Shown: positions 52,463 through 61,440, numbered from the stretch's first letter. The stretch: DNA of 64,000 nt from Candidatus Rifleibacteriota bacterium (GCA_015232575.1 JADFZL010000008.1:62001-126000), one strand, 5' to 3'. Notes: generated by a model from the sequence alone, not told the origin. A program made the numbers and translations.

Positions 52463-53113
52463 ATGAACAGCCTTGTTGACGCAATTCTTATATGTCTCGT
52501 TCTGACAAACATGATGATTCTTGGCTCAAGTCGCCTTGGTGTATATATTCGAATTGTAGCCGTCCAGGGAATAATGCTTTCTATTCTTTTTCTGGTTGAC
52601 CAGAATAACTCCATAAATTCCCATACTCTTTTTATTGCTGCAGTCACAATGCTGATAAAGGGAGCCCTTTTCCCATGGCTGCTATTCAGGGTTGTACGTG
52701 ACACCGGAGTTAAAAGGGAAATTCAGCCATTTGTCGGATTCAATTTTTCTCTATTCATTGGAATGGGTGTCTGGGCTTTCTCCCTCTGGCTTGGAAAAAA
52801 GCTTCCGATGCCAATTTTGCAGGAAACTGATCTCATTTTTCCAGTTGCAATTTTTACCGCATTCGTAGGAATGTTTCTCATTATGTCTAGAAAGACAGCC
52901 ATTACTCAAGTGCTTGGCTATCTTGTTCTTGAAAATGGAATTTACACTTTTGCCACTGCAATTAATTCTCAGCAGCCAATGGTCGTTGAACTGGGAATAC
53001 TGCTTGATATTTTCGTAGCAGTCTTTATCATGGTTCTTACTTTGTTTCAGATCAATCGTGAAATCGGCGAAATACACATGGATACAACTAAACTCGCTGC
53101 ATTAAAGGACTGA
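52463..53113 (+). CDS. HyfE-like membrane subunit
   Basis: 216 aa with about six to seven helices. It fits HyfE/MbhG-type subunits, relatives of NuoK: MMILGSSRLGVYIRIVAVQG, then TMLIKGALFPWLLFRVV and VLGYLVLENGIY near residue 155. The glutamate in LENGIY corresponds to a proton-channel residue of NuoK. AGGGG lies before the ATG. It sits between HyfC-like and HyfF-like genes with 13 and 3 bases of spacing. Confidence 0.85.
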   Translation: MNSLVDAILICLVLTNMMILGSSRLGVYIRIVAVQGIMLSILFLVDQNNSINSHTLFIAAVTMLIKGALFPWLLFRVVRDTGVKREIQPFVGFNFSLFIGMGVWAFSLWLGKKLPMPILQETDLIFPVAIFTAFVGMFLIMSRKTAITQVLGYLVLENGIYTFATAINSQQPMVVELGILLDIFVAVFIMVLTLFQINREIGEIHMDTTKLAALKD

Positions 53114-53116
53114 AAA

Positions 53117-54559
53117 ATGCTTTCCGCAATTCTTATAACACCTTTCATACTAGCTCTTCTGGCGCTTGTCATACGTTCAAAAAGTCTTCTGCACGTTTTT
53201 TATCTGGTCGGTGCATTCGCCCATTTCAACATAATGCTCTATTTCTGGCATCTTCAGCCCGAACCATGCCTCAACGGATGGCTCGCTCTTGATCATCTGG
53301 GCAAGATATTTCTTTCAATTACCTCTGTTCTGTTTCTGATGTCTGCAATTTCCGCAGTAAATGTTCTGAGAGGCGAGAGTCATCACTATTCTCCGGCTCA
53401 CCAGGGAATTTTTGTTGCCTGCATGCTTTTCTTTTTAACAACAATGACACTTGTAGCACTAAGCCAGCACTTTGGGCTGATGTGGGTTGCAGTAGAAGCC
53501 ACAACACTTGCGAGTGCCCCGCTTATTTATTTCCACCGCAGTCCAAAATCACTTGAAGCCACATGGAAATATCTTATAATCTGCTCAGTCGGAATAGCGC
53601 TTGCTCTGATGGGTAATTTTCTCCTTGCAGTGGCCATGTCTTCAGTTAAATCAATTGAAGGTTCCATGCTCTTCAATGATTTACTTGCCGCAGCTCCCAA
53701 AATGTCAATTCCATGGCTTAAAGTGACGTTCATTTTCTTCCTGGTCGGCTACGGAAGCAAAATGGGACTTGCACCGATGCACACATGGCTTCCCGACGCC
53801 CATAGCGAAGCTCCTTCAACTGCTTCTGCCATTCTTTCAGGTGCTCTTTTAAACTGCGCTTTTCTCGGAATTTTACGAGGAAAACAGCTTTGCATTGCCG
53901 CAGGAATACCTGATTTCGGCTCAGAATCATTAATCGCTCTGGGGCTTTTATCCATAGCCGTTTCAGCAATATTCATGATCGGACAGAACGATTACAAACG
54001 AATGCTTGCTTATTCAAGCGTTGAACACATGGGAATACTTGCACTTGGAACAGGAATTGGCGGCAGCGGTGCTTTTGCAGCAATTTATCATGCAGTAAAC
54101 CATTCCCTTACAAAGTGCATGCTCTTTCTCACCGCCGGAAACATACTTGAGAACTATAAAACGAAAAGTATCTGCGACGTTTCCGGAGTTAAAAAGATGC
54201 TGCCCATAACCGGCGCTCTCTGGCTCGCAGGCTTCCTCTCAATCACCGGAACCCCGCCATTTGGAACATTTGTAAGTGAATTCTCAATAATAAAAGCCGC
54301 AATAGACAGCGGAAGATACGTTGTCGCAGCAGCATTTCTGGCTTTTCTTTTTATAATATTTATTGGAATGGTAAAACCTTTTCTTTCAATGGTTTATGGA
54401 CTGCCTTCTCAGAGCAGTTCTGAGAAAAAAATGTCAGAAAAGGCTCTTTCTGTAATGCCACCTTTAGTACTCATAATCCTTGTATTGATTATGGGAATAT
54501 ACATCCCGGCTCCGCTTATGAACGCTCTCAAAGCAGCGGCAGCATTAATCGGGGGATAA
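53117..54559 (+). CDS. HyfF-like second proton-channel subunit
   Basis: 480 aa, about 14 helices, NuoL/M/N-like. WVAVEATTLASAP carries the channel glutamate, GYGSKMGLAPMHTWLPDAHSE the lysine, and HAVNHSLTKCMLFL the later charged pair. It is a shorter form than HyfB and lacks its C-terminal extension. The complex therefore has two antiporter-like subunits, as in E. coli Hyf. Starts 3 bases after the HyfE-like stop codon. Confidence 0.9.
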   Translation: MLSAILITPFILALLALVIRSKSLLHVFYLVGAFAHFNIMLYFWHLQPEPCLNGWLALDHLGKIFLSITSVLFLMSAISAVNVLRGESHHYSPAHQGIFVACMLFFLTTMTLVALSQHFGLMWVAVEATTLASAPLIYFHRSPKSLEATWKYLIICSVGIALALMGNFLLAVAMSSVKSIEGSMLFNDLLAAAPKMSIPWLKVTFIFFLVGYGSKMGLAPMHTWLPDAHSEAPSTASAILSGALLNCAFLGILRGKQLCIAAGIPDFGSESLIALGLLSIAVSAIFMIGQNDYKRMLAYSSVEHMGILALGTGIGGSGAFAAIYHAVNHSLTKCMLFLTAGNILENYKTKSICDVSGVKKMLPITGALWLAGFLSITGTPPFGTFVSEFSIIKAAIDSGRYVVAAAFLAFLFIIFIGMVKPFLSMVYGLPSQSSSEKKMSEKALSVMPPLVLIILVLIMGIYIPAPLMNALKAAAALIGG

Positions 54560-54561
54560 AC

Positions 54562-56091
54562 ATGTCAGAACATTTATCGCTGTTCAACGGACAGACAGCT
54601 TCACGTGAGTCATTACCACAGCTTTCCTTCAAAAGGTTCAGGGAAAAGATTCTTGAGCAGTATCTTTCCGGAAGCAGGCTCATTGCTTTATTCGGAATTC
54701 CCGCTGATGAAGGGAATCACAGCAGTACAATTCTGCTTATTGCAATCATAACTTCTTCTGATTCAGGAAAAATTGATGTTTTTTCCACACCAGTTTCCGA
54801 CTCATATCCGGCAATCACCGCTGATTGTCCGCAAGCTCACTGGTTTGAGCGGGAAATCGCTGAGCAGTGGGGAATAAAACCGCTCGGGCACCCATGGCTC
54901 AAGCCAATAAGATTCCACCACTCCTATCGAAAAGAATTAGACGCCTGGGACAGAAGCCCGGACTCAGAAATTTTACCCAGTGTTACTGATTTTTACAAAA
55001 TTTTTGGCTCAAATATTCATGAAGTTGCCGTCGGACCAGTACATGCCGGTGTCATTGAACCCGGACATTTCCGCTTCCAGTGCTCGGGTGAAGAAGTTTT
55101 CCATCTCGAAATCTCTCTCGGCTTTCAGCACAGAGGAATTGAAAGAGCGTTAATCGGCGGTCCAAACGCTAAAACAACGCAGTTCTTCCAGACACTTGCA
55201 GGCGATACAACTATCGGACATTCAACCGCATATTGCGAACTCATAGAAGCCCTCGCAGACTGCAAAGTCCCTGCCAGAGCACAAATTCTGAGAGGAATCG
55301 CACTTGAGCTTGAAAGGCTTGCCAACCACACCGGCGACTCAGGCGCATTAGCAGGAGACGTAGGTTTTCTTCCAACAGCTTCTTTCTGCGGAAGACTTCG
55401 CGGAGACTTTCTCAACTTATCAGCATTATTATGCGGAAGCAGATTTGGACGCGGTATGGTACGCCCGGGCGGAGTCACCTTCGATGCCGATTCAGAACGA
55501 ATTACCACCCTCCTGAAAAGACTTGAACCCGTGGCAAAGGACACAGAAGGTGCAATCAAATTAATGTGGGAATCACCTTCAGTTATGGCTCGTTTTGAAA
55601 ACACAGGAGTTGTTTCAAGGAAATCAGCAATTGATCTAGGTCTTACAGGTGTTGCAGCACGCGCATGCGGAATTGAGAGTGACACGCGCTATGACTTCCC
55701 ATCAGGAGTTTACCGCTTTTTCCAGACACCAATCTCAACATGGAATACAGGCGATGTATTCGCAAGAGCTTACGTTAGATGGCTGGAAATAAAGCGCTCT
55801 GTTCAGTTTATTTCTGATCTGGCAAAGTCACTTCCACAGACATCTGTAATGTCTGAATGTGGAACGCTGTCTCCAAATATGTTCGGAGTAACAATGCTGG
55901 AAGGCTGGCGAGGCGAAATCTGCCACATAGCTTTTACAGATCCGAATGGAAAATTTTCATACTATAAAGTCATTGATCCGTCATTTCATAACTGGTCAGG
56001 ACTGGCACTGGCACTCCGCAATCAGGAAATATCAGATTTTCCGCTGTGCAACAAAAGCTTCAATCTCTCTTATTGCGGCCACGATTTATGA
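54562..56091 (+). CDS. HyfG/NuoCD-like large subunit without nickel-binding cysteines
   Basis: 509 aa. Residues about 1-130 match the NuoC part (HWFEREIAEQWGI, GHPWLKPIRF). The rest is the NuoD/[NiFe]-hydrogenase-III fold: GPVHAGVIEPGHFRF, HRGIE, ALELERLANH, RVRPGG-like MVRPGGV. In true group 4 hydrogenases the nickel is held by two CxxC pairs. Here the first site (residues 212-224) reads LAGDTTIGHSTAY with no cysteine. At the C terminus the two remaining cysteines are far apart (LCNKSFNLSYCG). There is no CxxC anywhere in the protein. It also ends without the maturation-protease tail. It should therefore not form H2; the match is to Ehr-type subunits of unknown substrate. A quinone-like or other small-molecule site is possible (inference). 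Confidence 0.9.
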   Translation: MSEHLSLFNGQTASRESLPQLSFKRFREKILEQYLSGSRLIALFGIPADEGNHSSTILLIAIITSSDSGKIDVFSTPVSDSYPAITADCPQAHWFEREIAEQWGIKPLGHPWLKPIRFHHSYRKELDAWDRSPDSEILPSVTDFYKIFGSNIHEVAVGPVHAGVIEPGHFRFQCSGEEVFHLEISLGFQHRGIERALIGGPNAKTTQFFQTLAGDTTIGHSTAYCELIEALADCKVPARAQILRGIALELERLANHTGDSGALAGDVGFLPTASFCGRLRGDFLNLSALLCGSRFGRGMVRPGGVTFDADSERITTLLKRLEPVAKDTEGAIKLMWESPSVMARFENTGVVSRKSAIDLGLTGVAARACGIESDTRYDFPSGVYRFFQTPISTWNTGDVFARAYVRWLEIKRSVQFISDLAKSLPQTSVMSECGTLSPNMFGVTMLEGWRGEICHIAFTDPNGKFSYYKVIDPSFHNWSGLALALRNQEISDFPLCNKSFNLSYCGHDL

Positions 56092-56188
56092 TATTTGATT
56101 CACTCAAAAACGAATATTTCTTAATTTTATTCTACCCGTTGAGAGTCTTCGATAAGACATGTGATTCGCTTTCAGAAGGTATATTGAA

Positions 56189-56947
56189 ATGATTAAAGTA
56201 TTAATTGAAAGATTAAAACAGGGGTATCGAACTTCTGCATATCCTGAGTCTGAGCCGCTGATGCCTGACAGGCTCCGCGGTTTGCCGGTTCTGGATTTTT
56301 CCAGATGTGACAGTTCCTGCAACAACTGCTTTTCAGTATGTCCAACCGGTGCAATCTTCAAAGATGAAACCGGAATGGGAATTGATCTGGGAAAGTGCCT
56401 TTTCTGCGGTGAATGTGAACGAGCATGCAAAAAGACTTGTATTAAATTTTCAAACGAGTACCGTCTTGCCACGAGAAAGCGTGAAGATCTAATCTACAGG
56501 GGCGGAACATTCAAACGGGCAGAGCCTCTTGATGAACCTTTCAAATCTATTTTTTCTCATTCCTTCAAAATCAGACAAGTCAGCGCCGCCGGCTGCAACG
56601 CCTGCGAAGCCGACATCAACGTTCTCGGAACACTTTCCTTCGACATGGGAAGATTCGGAATTCAGGTAGTCGCTTCTCCAAGGCACGCAGACTCAATTCT
56701 GCTCACAGGACCCGTATCAAAAAACATGCGTCTCGCCTTTGAAAAAACATATCTTGCAGTACCAACTCCGAAGTTTGTCGTCGCAGTAGGCTCATGCGCA
56801 ATCAACGGCGGACCATTCATCGACATGCCCGAAGTCAACAACGGCTCCGCAGGCTGCTCAATTCCAATCGATCTCTTCATTCCAGGCTGCCCTCCACATC
56901 CAATGACCATCCTTGACGCCCTGCTGCGCTTTCTCGGCAGAATCTAA
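56189..56947 (+). CDS. Fused 2[4Fe-4S] ferredoxin and HyfI/NuoB-like small subunit
   Basis: 252 aa combining two proteins that are separate in E. coli Hyf (HyfH and HyfI). The ferredoxin part has C40, C44, C47, C51 and C70, C73, C76, C80, ligands for two [4Fe-4S] clusters. The small-subunit part keeps C136 and C139 (GCNACE), C203 (GSCAINGG) and C234 (PGCPPHP), the four ligands of the proximal cluster, using the hydrogenase CxxC form and not the tandem CC of NuoB. Electrons can thus reach the large subunit from a ferredoxin-type donor. A gap of 97 bases separates it from the large-subunit gene. AAGG precedes the ATG. No HypA-F maturation genes follow. Confidence 0.9.
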   Translation: MIKVLIERLKQGYRTSAYPESEPLMPDRLRGLPVLDFSRCDSSCNNCFSVCPTGAIFKDETGMGIDLGKCLFCGECERACKKTCIKFSNEYRLATRKREDLIYRGGTFKRAEPLDEPFKSIFSHSFKIRQVSAAGCNACEADINVLGTLSFDMGRFGIQVVASPRHADSILLTGPVSKNMRLAFEKTYLAVPTPKFVVAVGSCAINGGPFIDMPEVNNGSAGCSIPIDLFIPGCPPHPMTILDALLRFLGRI

Positions 56948-57019
56948 TCTTCCCCCATTATAGAAATACTCTCATGAAATATAAAATGAGTTCTGCTTTT
57001 TTACCGATAAGGTCTTTAA

Positions 57020-57535
57020 ATGATTAATAAGGTATTCTTATTGGTTTTCTTTTACATGCATGGATTTATTTTATTTGCTGATACTATTTCTGAAAAGCAT
57101 TACCCAGGCTCCAGCGTTGTTAAGCAGGAAATTGAAAATCATCAGGCAATGCTGAAGACTTTACAAAATCTGATGCTGCATTTGCCCGCAGGCAACAAGA
57201 CCTGTAAGTCGTCTATTGAAGAGCTCACAAATTATACGAAAGCAGCTCTCATCAGCTTTGAATATCTCGATTCCTTATGGGAAAGAAAAGGAAGAAAATT
57301 GCCAAAAAACGAAAAATCCCCTCATTTTTCAGCCAGCTTGCCGTGTTCCTGCAATGGAACAGGCAATTGCAAAGCATGTGGTGGAGACGGCTACGTATGG
57401 ACTGCCGTTGAAAAAGGCAAAGAAATAGAATGCAAAAAATGCCATGGAGGCGGCCGTAACGGCAAACATCCCTGTGCCGATTGCAAGGGTTCCGGATGGG
57501 CTAACGCTCACCCAACTTCACCACAAAAGAATTAA
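57020..57535 (+). CDS. Exported protein with DnaJ-type cysteine-rich zinc finger, no J domain
   Basis: 171 aa with a Sec signal (MINKVFLLVFFYMHGFILF, cleavage near LFA-DT). A helical region follows (about 30-95) with one cysteine. The C-terminal 65 residues hold four CxxC-type motifs in the DnaJ central-domain pattern: CSCNGTG, CKACGGDG, CKKCHGGG and CADCKGSG, enough ligands for two zinc ions. The J domain and the substrate-binding domain of DnaJ are absent. In DnaJ this finger helps hold unfolded proteins and has thiol-disulfide activity. An exported stand-alone version could have a redox or holdase role in the periplasm (inference). It follows the hyf-like operon by 72 bases. Confidence 0.82.
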   Translation: MINKVFLLVFFYMHGFILFADTISEKHYPGSSVVKQEIENHQAMLKTLQNLMLHLPAGNKTCKSSIEELTNYTKAALISFEYLDSLWERKGRKLPKNEKSPHFSASLPCSCNGTGNCKACGGDGYVWTAVEKGKEIECKKCHGGGRNGKHPCADCKGSGWANAHPTSPQKN

Positions 57536-57596
57536 GAATTTAAATCAGCAATCATTAAGCAATTCACAGCCCAACCATATATTTCGGCCATAACAT

Positions 57597-57625
57597 TTGA
57601 CCACTATTCTAATATAGATTATAAT
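57597..57625 (+). promoter_or_regulatory. Consensus promoter of the ATPase/DUF234 gene
   Basis: TTGACC at 57597-57602 and a perfect TATAAT at 57620-57625 with 17-base spacing. Start of transcription is expected near 57632, with GAGGTG before the ATG at 57657. It is one of the strongest promoters in the window, consistent with a self-contained acquired gene. Confidence 0.8.
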
Positions 57626-57656
57626 AATAAATATTAGAATGATAGAGGTGAAGATA

Positions 57657-59048
57657 ATGTACGATAGATTTATTAACAGAGAAAAAGAAATTGAGACTTT
57701 GAATAGAGAATATGATTCAGCTAACAGTTCTTTCGTTGTTATTTACGGAAGAAGAAGGACAGGAAAGACAACCCTTATTAAAGAGTTTATCAATAATAAG
57801 AAAGCTGTTTATTTTCTGGGAGATACACAAACAGAGTATAATCAGATAAATAGTATGAAAAATACTTTCGCAGACTATTATAATGACAGTTTCATACGAA
57901 AGATATCAATAACTGCATGGGAAAGTCTTTTTGATTATTTGAAAAATAAAATTGAAGAAAATACCATATTTGTAATTGACGAATTTCAATATCTTATAAA
58001 AGGAAATAAAGCTTTTGCATCAATATTTAATAAATTTTGGGAAGGAATTTTTAAAGAAAAAAAAATAATGGTGATTATATGCGGTTCACTTATCGGGATG
58101 ATGTATGAAGCAGCATTAGGCTATGCCAGCCCTCTTTATGGAAGAAGGACAGCACAGATAAATTTAAAGCCGATAGATTTTTATTACTATGGTGAATTCT
58201 TCCAAAATACGAGCATTGATAATCTTATAAAACTTTATGCGGTAACAGGAGGAATCCCAAAATATATTGAGCATTTCAGGGAATACGGCAATAATCTATT
58301 ACGGGGAATAAAGGAAAAAATCCTCGACAATAACGCACTTCTATATTCTGAGCCAAAATTTCTTCTACAGGAAGAGGTAATGGATACCAGCACCTATTTT
58401 ACTATTCTCAAAATTATCTCCGAGGGAGATAGCAAGATTGGTAATATTGCAGCTAAAATGAATTTAAACACAAATAATTTGTCCCCATTCTTAACAAAAC
58501 TTGTGGAGCTTGATATATTGGAAAAACTAATTCCTGTAACAGAGGAAAACCCTGAAAAATCGAAAAAAGGGCTATATTTTATTAAAGATAATTTTATGAA
58601 TTTTTGGTTTAGATTTATATTTCCGAGAATGGGATACATAGAGGTGGGGAATGTCGAATTAGTAGAGAAATACATAAATGAAGGATTAGAACTTTATGTG
58701 TCTGCAATATTTGAAAAGATATGCCTTAACCTGATGTATAGAATAAATTTGCCGGTTGAGATAGATAAGTTTGGCAGATGGTGGGATAAAAACAATGAAA
58801 TAGACATCGTTGGTATCGGGCAGAGAAATATGATATTTGGCGAGTGTAAATGGAGCGCAAAAAAGGTCGGAGTGAATATACTTACCAACCTTATAAATAA
58901 GACAAAATCAATTAACACAATGGATAAGAAGATAAGTTATATTTTATTCTCAAAAGAAGGTTTTACTGAGGATATGAAAAAGTACTCAGAAGAAAGAAGA
59001 GATGTTTATCTGTTTGATTTGAAGATGCTTGCGACACTTTTCCAGTAA
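57657..59048 (+). CDS. Archaeal-type ATPase with C-terminal DUF234 (PD-(D/E)XK-like) domain
   Basis: 463 aa from ATG 57657 (MYDRFINRE), preceded by GAGGTGAAG. The P-loop is GRRRTGKTTL (K37), Walker B is FVIDEFQYL near residue 105, and FYYYGEFF and YAVTGGIPKYIEHF are typical of this ATPase family. A winged helix (about 265-310) follows, and DUF234 occupies the C terminus with NEIDIVG and IFGECKW, a nuclease-like D...ExK. Codon use is far more AT-rich (many ATA and AAT) than in the adjacent hyf-like genes, suggesting recent transfer. Family members are often mobile or toxin-like but their target is unknown. Compare the ATPase at 34629, which has the same architecture but altered P-loop. Confidence 0.88.
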   Translation: MYDRFINREKEIETLNREYDSANSSFVVIYGRRRTGKTTLIKEFINNKKAVYFLGDTQTEYNQINSMKNTFADYYNDSFIRKISITAWESLFDYLKNKIEENTIFVIDEFQYLIKGNKAFASIFNKFWEGIFKEKKIMVIICGSLIGMMYEAALGYASPLYGRRTAQINLKPIDFYYYGEFFQNTSIDNLIKLYAVTGGIPKYIEHFREYGNNLLRGIKEKILDNNALLYSEPKFLLQEEVMDTSTYFTILKIISEGDSKIGNIAAKMNLNTNNLSPFLTKLVELDILEKLIPVTEENPEKSKKGLYFIKDNFMNFWFRFIFPRMGYIEVGNVELVEKYINEGLELYVSAIFEKICLNLMYRINLPVEIDKFGRWWDKNNEIDIVGIGQRNMIFGECKWSAKKVGVNILTNLINKTKSINTMDKKISYILFSKEGFTEDMKKYSEERRDVYLFDLKMLATLFQ

Positions 59049-59152
59049 TATCTCATGCTATTTGCCAAAATCGTATGCGAGATAATCTTAAGGGAAAAGC
59101 TTACATTTGAAGAAGGTTCAAAAAAAATGCTCAGCTATTTTCATACAACGAT

Positions 59153-60151
59153 CTATTTGATCATTCCGGAAATCTGATCGAGTTGTTTGATTGTGTCGGT
59201 TTTACGAGGTGAATCGGATGCTGAAAGGGCATCTCGCACTTTTTTAATGTTTGTTTTCAGCTCAGGAAGATCTTCTGCTGGAAGTTTTGCAGCATCTTCC
59301 TTGAAATATGTGATCAAGTTCTTAAGATGTTCATAAATTTCATCAACGATCTTTTTCGAATGTTCACCCTTTGGAAATGCCTGTAAATACCTTATTTTCG
59401 AATATACCATACGTGAAAACACCGCTGGCATATATCCTTCTGATTCACCCGGAATCAAGGCCTCAGATGCACCTCTGGCAATCTTTTCAGCGCATTTAAG
59501 TTTCGCAGATTTTTCATAAAGTTCCCAGAAACACTCGGGTTTCACGAAAAATGCGCCCGCCGGCTCAGAAAAAACAATCATACTGGCTGCGTTTTTTAAG
59601 AACGGGTCGCTCTTGACCTTTTCGTCAGTATTGGTTCCGGAATACAAAAGATATTGCTGCAATGCTTTCAAATAGCTCATCTTCAAGGGTAAAGAAACTT
59701 CAGGATCAGTTCCAGGCGGAACCCGTTCAGCAAATCTGAGAAGTTGTCCCAGTTCATCAGGTTTCTGCGAAGCCTTGGAGAGATTTTTTTCTATTATTGA
59801 AAGGCCGATTCGGGACTTCTGGTCCTTGTCATATTCCAGAGAATAAGCTCCGAAAATCCATCCCGTGCCTTTGGGAATTCCATCAACACCGTATTCAACC
59901 TTGTACCATCTGCCTGTCAAGCCACCTATTTTCTCTTCTGCCGAAGCAGTTTCAGTAACTTTTACCAGCACTCCAAGAGCCAGTTCAGAAACAATATTTC
60001 CTTTAGTTTCCGGAATATCCCTTACTCTTACATTTGTACCGGAAATAATTCTATACTGACTGCCCGAATTCGCGGACATATCTACTGCTGCAAGCAGATA
60101 ACCTGCAAAAAAAACGCAAAATAGTACAAAAACTTTCTTTACTGAACTCAT
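59153..60151 (-). CDS. Exported protein with bacterial SH3 domain
   Basis: 332 aa from ATG 60151 (MSSVKKVF), with GGAGAAG just before it; an upstream start at 60193 lacks one. Signal peptide about 1-22 (VFVLFCVFFAGYLLAA). An SH3_3-type domain covers about 32-105 (GTNVRVRDIPETKGNIV, GRWYKVEY, GWIFGAYSLEY), a fold that binds cell-wall peptides or polysaccharide. The C-terminal 220 residues are helical and of no known family; two or three cysteines are present. It may bind peptidoglycan in the periplasm (inference). Confidence 0.8.
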   Translation of the reverse strand: MSSVKKVFVLFCVFFAGYLLAAVDMSANSGSQYRIISGTNVRVRDIPETKGNIVSELALGVLVKVTETASAEEKIGGLTGRWYKVEYGVDGIPKGTGWIFGAYSLEYDKDQKSRIGLSIIEKNLSKASQKPDELGQLLRFAERVPPGTDPEVSLPLKMSYLKALQQYLLYSGTNTDEKVKSDPFLKNAASMIVFSEPAGAFFVKPECFWELYEKSAKLKCAEKIARGASEALIPGESEGYMPAVFSRMVYSKIRYLQAFPKGEHSKKIVDEIYEHLKNLITYFKEDAAKLPAEDLPELKTNIKKVRDALSASDSPRKTDTIKQLDQISGMIK

Positions 60152-60226
60152 AATTCTTCTCCCAGGTGACACGAAGAAAAAGCACCCACTCAACGATCCT
60201 GAGCATTCAGCAGATGCAGGAACTTG

Positions 60227-61375
60227 TTAAATTTTCACCATAATCGCAGTCAAATCATCATCCATTGTTTCTGAATCAGCAAATTTCTTTACTGACTCGC
60301 AAATCTTCTTAATAAGAGCAGAGCTGCTCAATTTCCTGTTTTCAGAAATCAATGCTGAAATTCTGTTTATTCCGAAGAATTCTCTCTTTTCGTTGCGTGC
60401 GTCAACGAGGCCATCAGAATAAAGGAAAACTATATCACCCTTTTCAAGATCAATTTTTTCGCTTTTAAAAGTGCGAATCATCGGAAAACCAATCGGCGGA
60501 AGATTGCCTTTTATTATCTCGATTTCTCCAGTGCGGCTTCTGAACAATATTCCCGGGGTATGCCCGCAGTCAGTAAACTCCAGAACCATCTTATCCAGAT
60601 CAAATCTGACTACCACCATAGTAAGAAAACTTTCTATTGACATGAGTTTTTCACTCATTTCGCGACTGACTTCTTCGACAATAGCATGCGTAGATGGAAT
60701 ATTCATACAGCCGTTTTTCATCAACAGTTTATTTAAAGCTCTTGCAAGCCTGTTTCTTGCTGCAGCGGCTATAAGTGCAGCATGAATGCCTTTACCCATG
60801 ACATCACCCAGAACAATGTCGAAGCATTTTTCTGAATAAACAAAAAAGTCTATGAAATCACCGTCAACAATGACCGATGGAATAGTTACAGCCGCAAGAT
60901 CTACTCCGGAGATGTTTTTCGGCGTATCTTCTATTAGAAGAACACTCTGAATTTTTCCGGCAATCGTGGCTTCCTGTCTGCGAGCTTCCTTTTCACCATT
61001 TACAAGGCGATACTGAGCAACACACCCCTCAAGCGAGGTTTCAAAAACATCAACTGGGCAGGGCTTTGCCAGAAATCTGAAAATTCTGCCTTCGTTAACA
61101 CTTTGAATAGTATCGTTCAGATCAGCTTTCCCGGAAAGCATCATTCTGATGGTATCTTCATTAATTTCTCTGACAGCAGAAAGAAAGGTCGCACCATCCA
61201 TTCCAGGCATTCGGTAATCAGATACCACAACGGCAAAAGGTCCCTCTTTGCGAAGGATTTCAAGACCCTCGTGAGCACTGGAGCATGTGAAAACAGAGTA
61301 TTTATCACGCAACGCCCTCTTGAGAGCACTCAAAACATTCTCTTCATCGTCTACCAGTAATATCTTCTCTTTCAT
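60227..61375 (-). CDS. Response regulator with SpoIIE-type phosphatase output
   Basis: 382 aa from ATG 61375 (MKEKILLVDD), set by GAGG 5 bases upstream; the frame stays open to 61576 but that part runs through repeat DNA and is not coding. The receiver domain (1-120) has acceptor D53 (VVSDYRMP), LSGKAD and AKPC (lysine present). A coiled coil links to a SpoIIE/PP2C domain (about 160-380) with DGDFIDFF, DVMGKGIHAAL, DCGHTPGIL, LYSDGLVDAR and DDDLTAIMV. Phosphorylation by a histidine kinase would switch phosphatase activity toward a STAS-type antagonist. The three kinases at 3347-8746 and the STAS protein at 15765 are candidate partners in this window. Confidence 0.92.
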   Translation of the reverse strand: MKEKILLVDDEENVLSALKRALRDKYSVFTCSSAHEGLEILRKEGPFAVVVSDYRMPGMDGATFLSAVREINEDTIRMMLSGKADLNDTIQSVNEGRIFRFLAKPCPVDVFETSLEGCVAQYRLVNGEKEARRQEATIAGKIQSVLLIEDTPKNISGVDLAAVTIPSVIVDGDFIDFFVYSEKCFDIVLGDVMGKGIHAALIAAAARNRLARALNKLLMKNGCMNIPSTHAIVEEVSREMSEKLMSIESFLTMVVVRFDLDKMVLEFTDCGHTPGILFRSRTGEIEIIKGNLPPIGFPMIRTFKSEKIDLEKGDIVFLYSDGLVDARNEKREFFGINRISALISENRKLSSSALIKKICESVKKFADSETMDDDLTAIMVKI

Positions 61376-61392
61376 GAATACCTCATTTTTTA

Positions 61393-61440
61393 GAGAGGGG
61401 GCACGCGCCCCCTCTCGCCGGTCGAACTCGTTCGACCGGC
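61393..61440. repeat. Two adjacent perfect hairpins
   Basis: Hairpin 1 is GAGAGGGGGC-ACGC-GCCCCCTCTC (61393-61416); hairpin 2 is GCCGGTCGAA-CTCG-TTCGACCGGC (61417-61440). They abut with no spacer, each with a 10-bp stem and 4-base loop. Hairpin 1 recurs in near-identical form at 25577-25600. They lie in the leader side of the REC-SpoIIE gene, 18 bases before its ATG in the direction of transcription, so they may also shape its mRNA. Confidence 0.85.

Noticed and set aside
55125..55685. 186-aa minus-strand frame
   Set aside because: Antisense to the HyfG-like gene, which is clearly coding on the other strand.
54562..56091. [NiFe] hydrogenase / formate hydrogenlyase large subunit
   Set aside because: Fold matches but both CxxC nickel-binding motifs are missing, so H2 chemistry is not supported.
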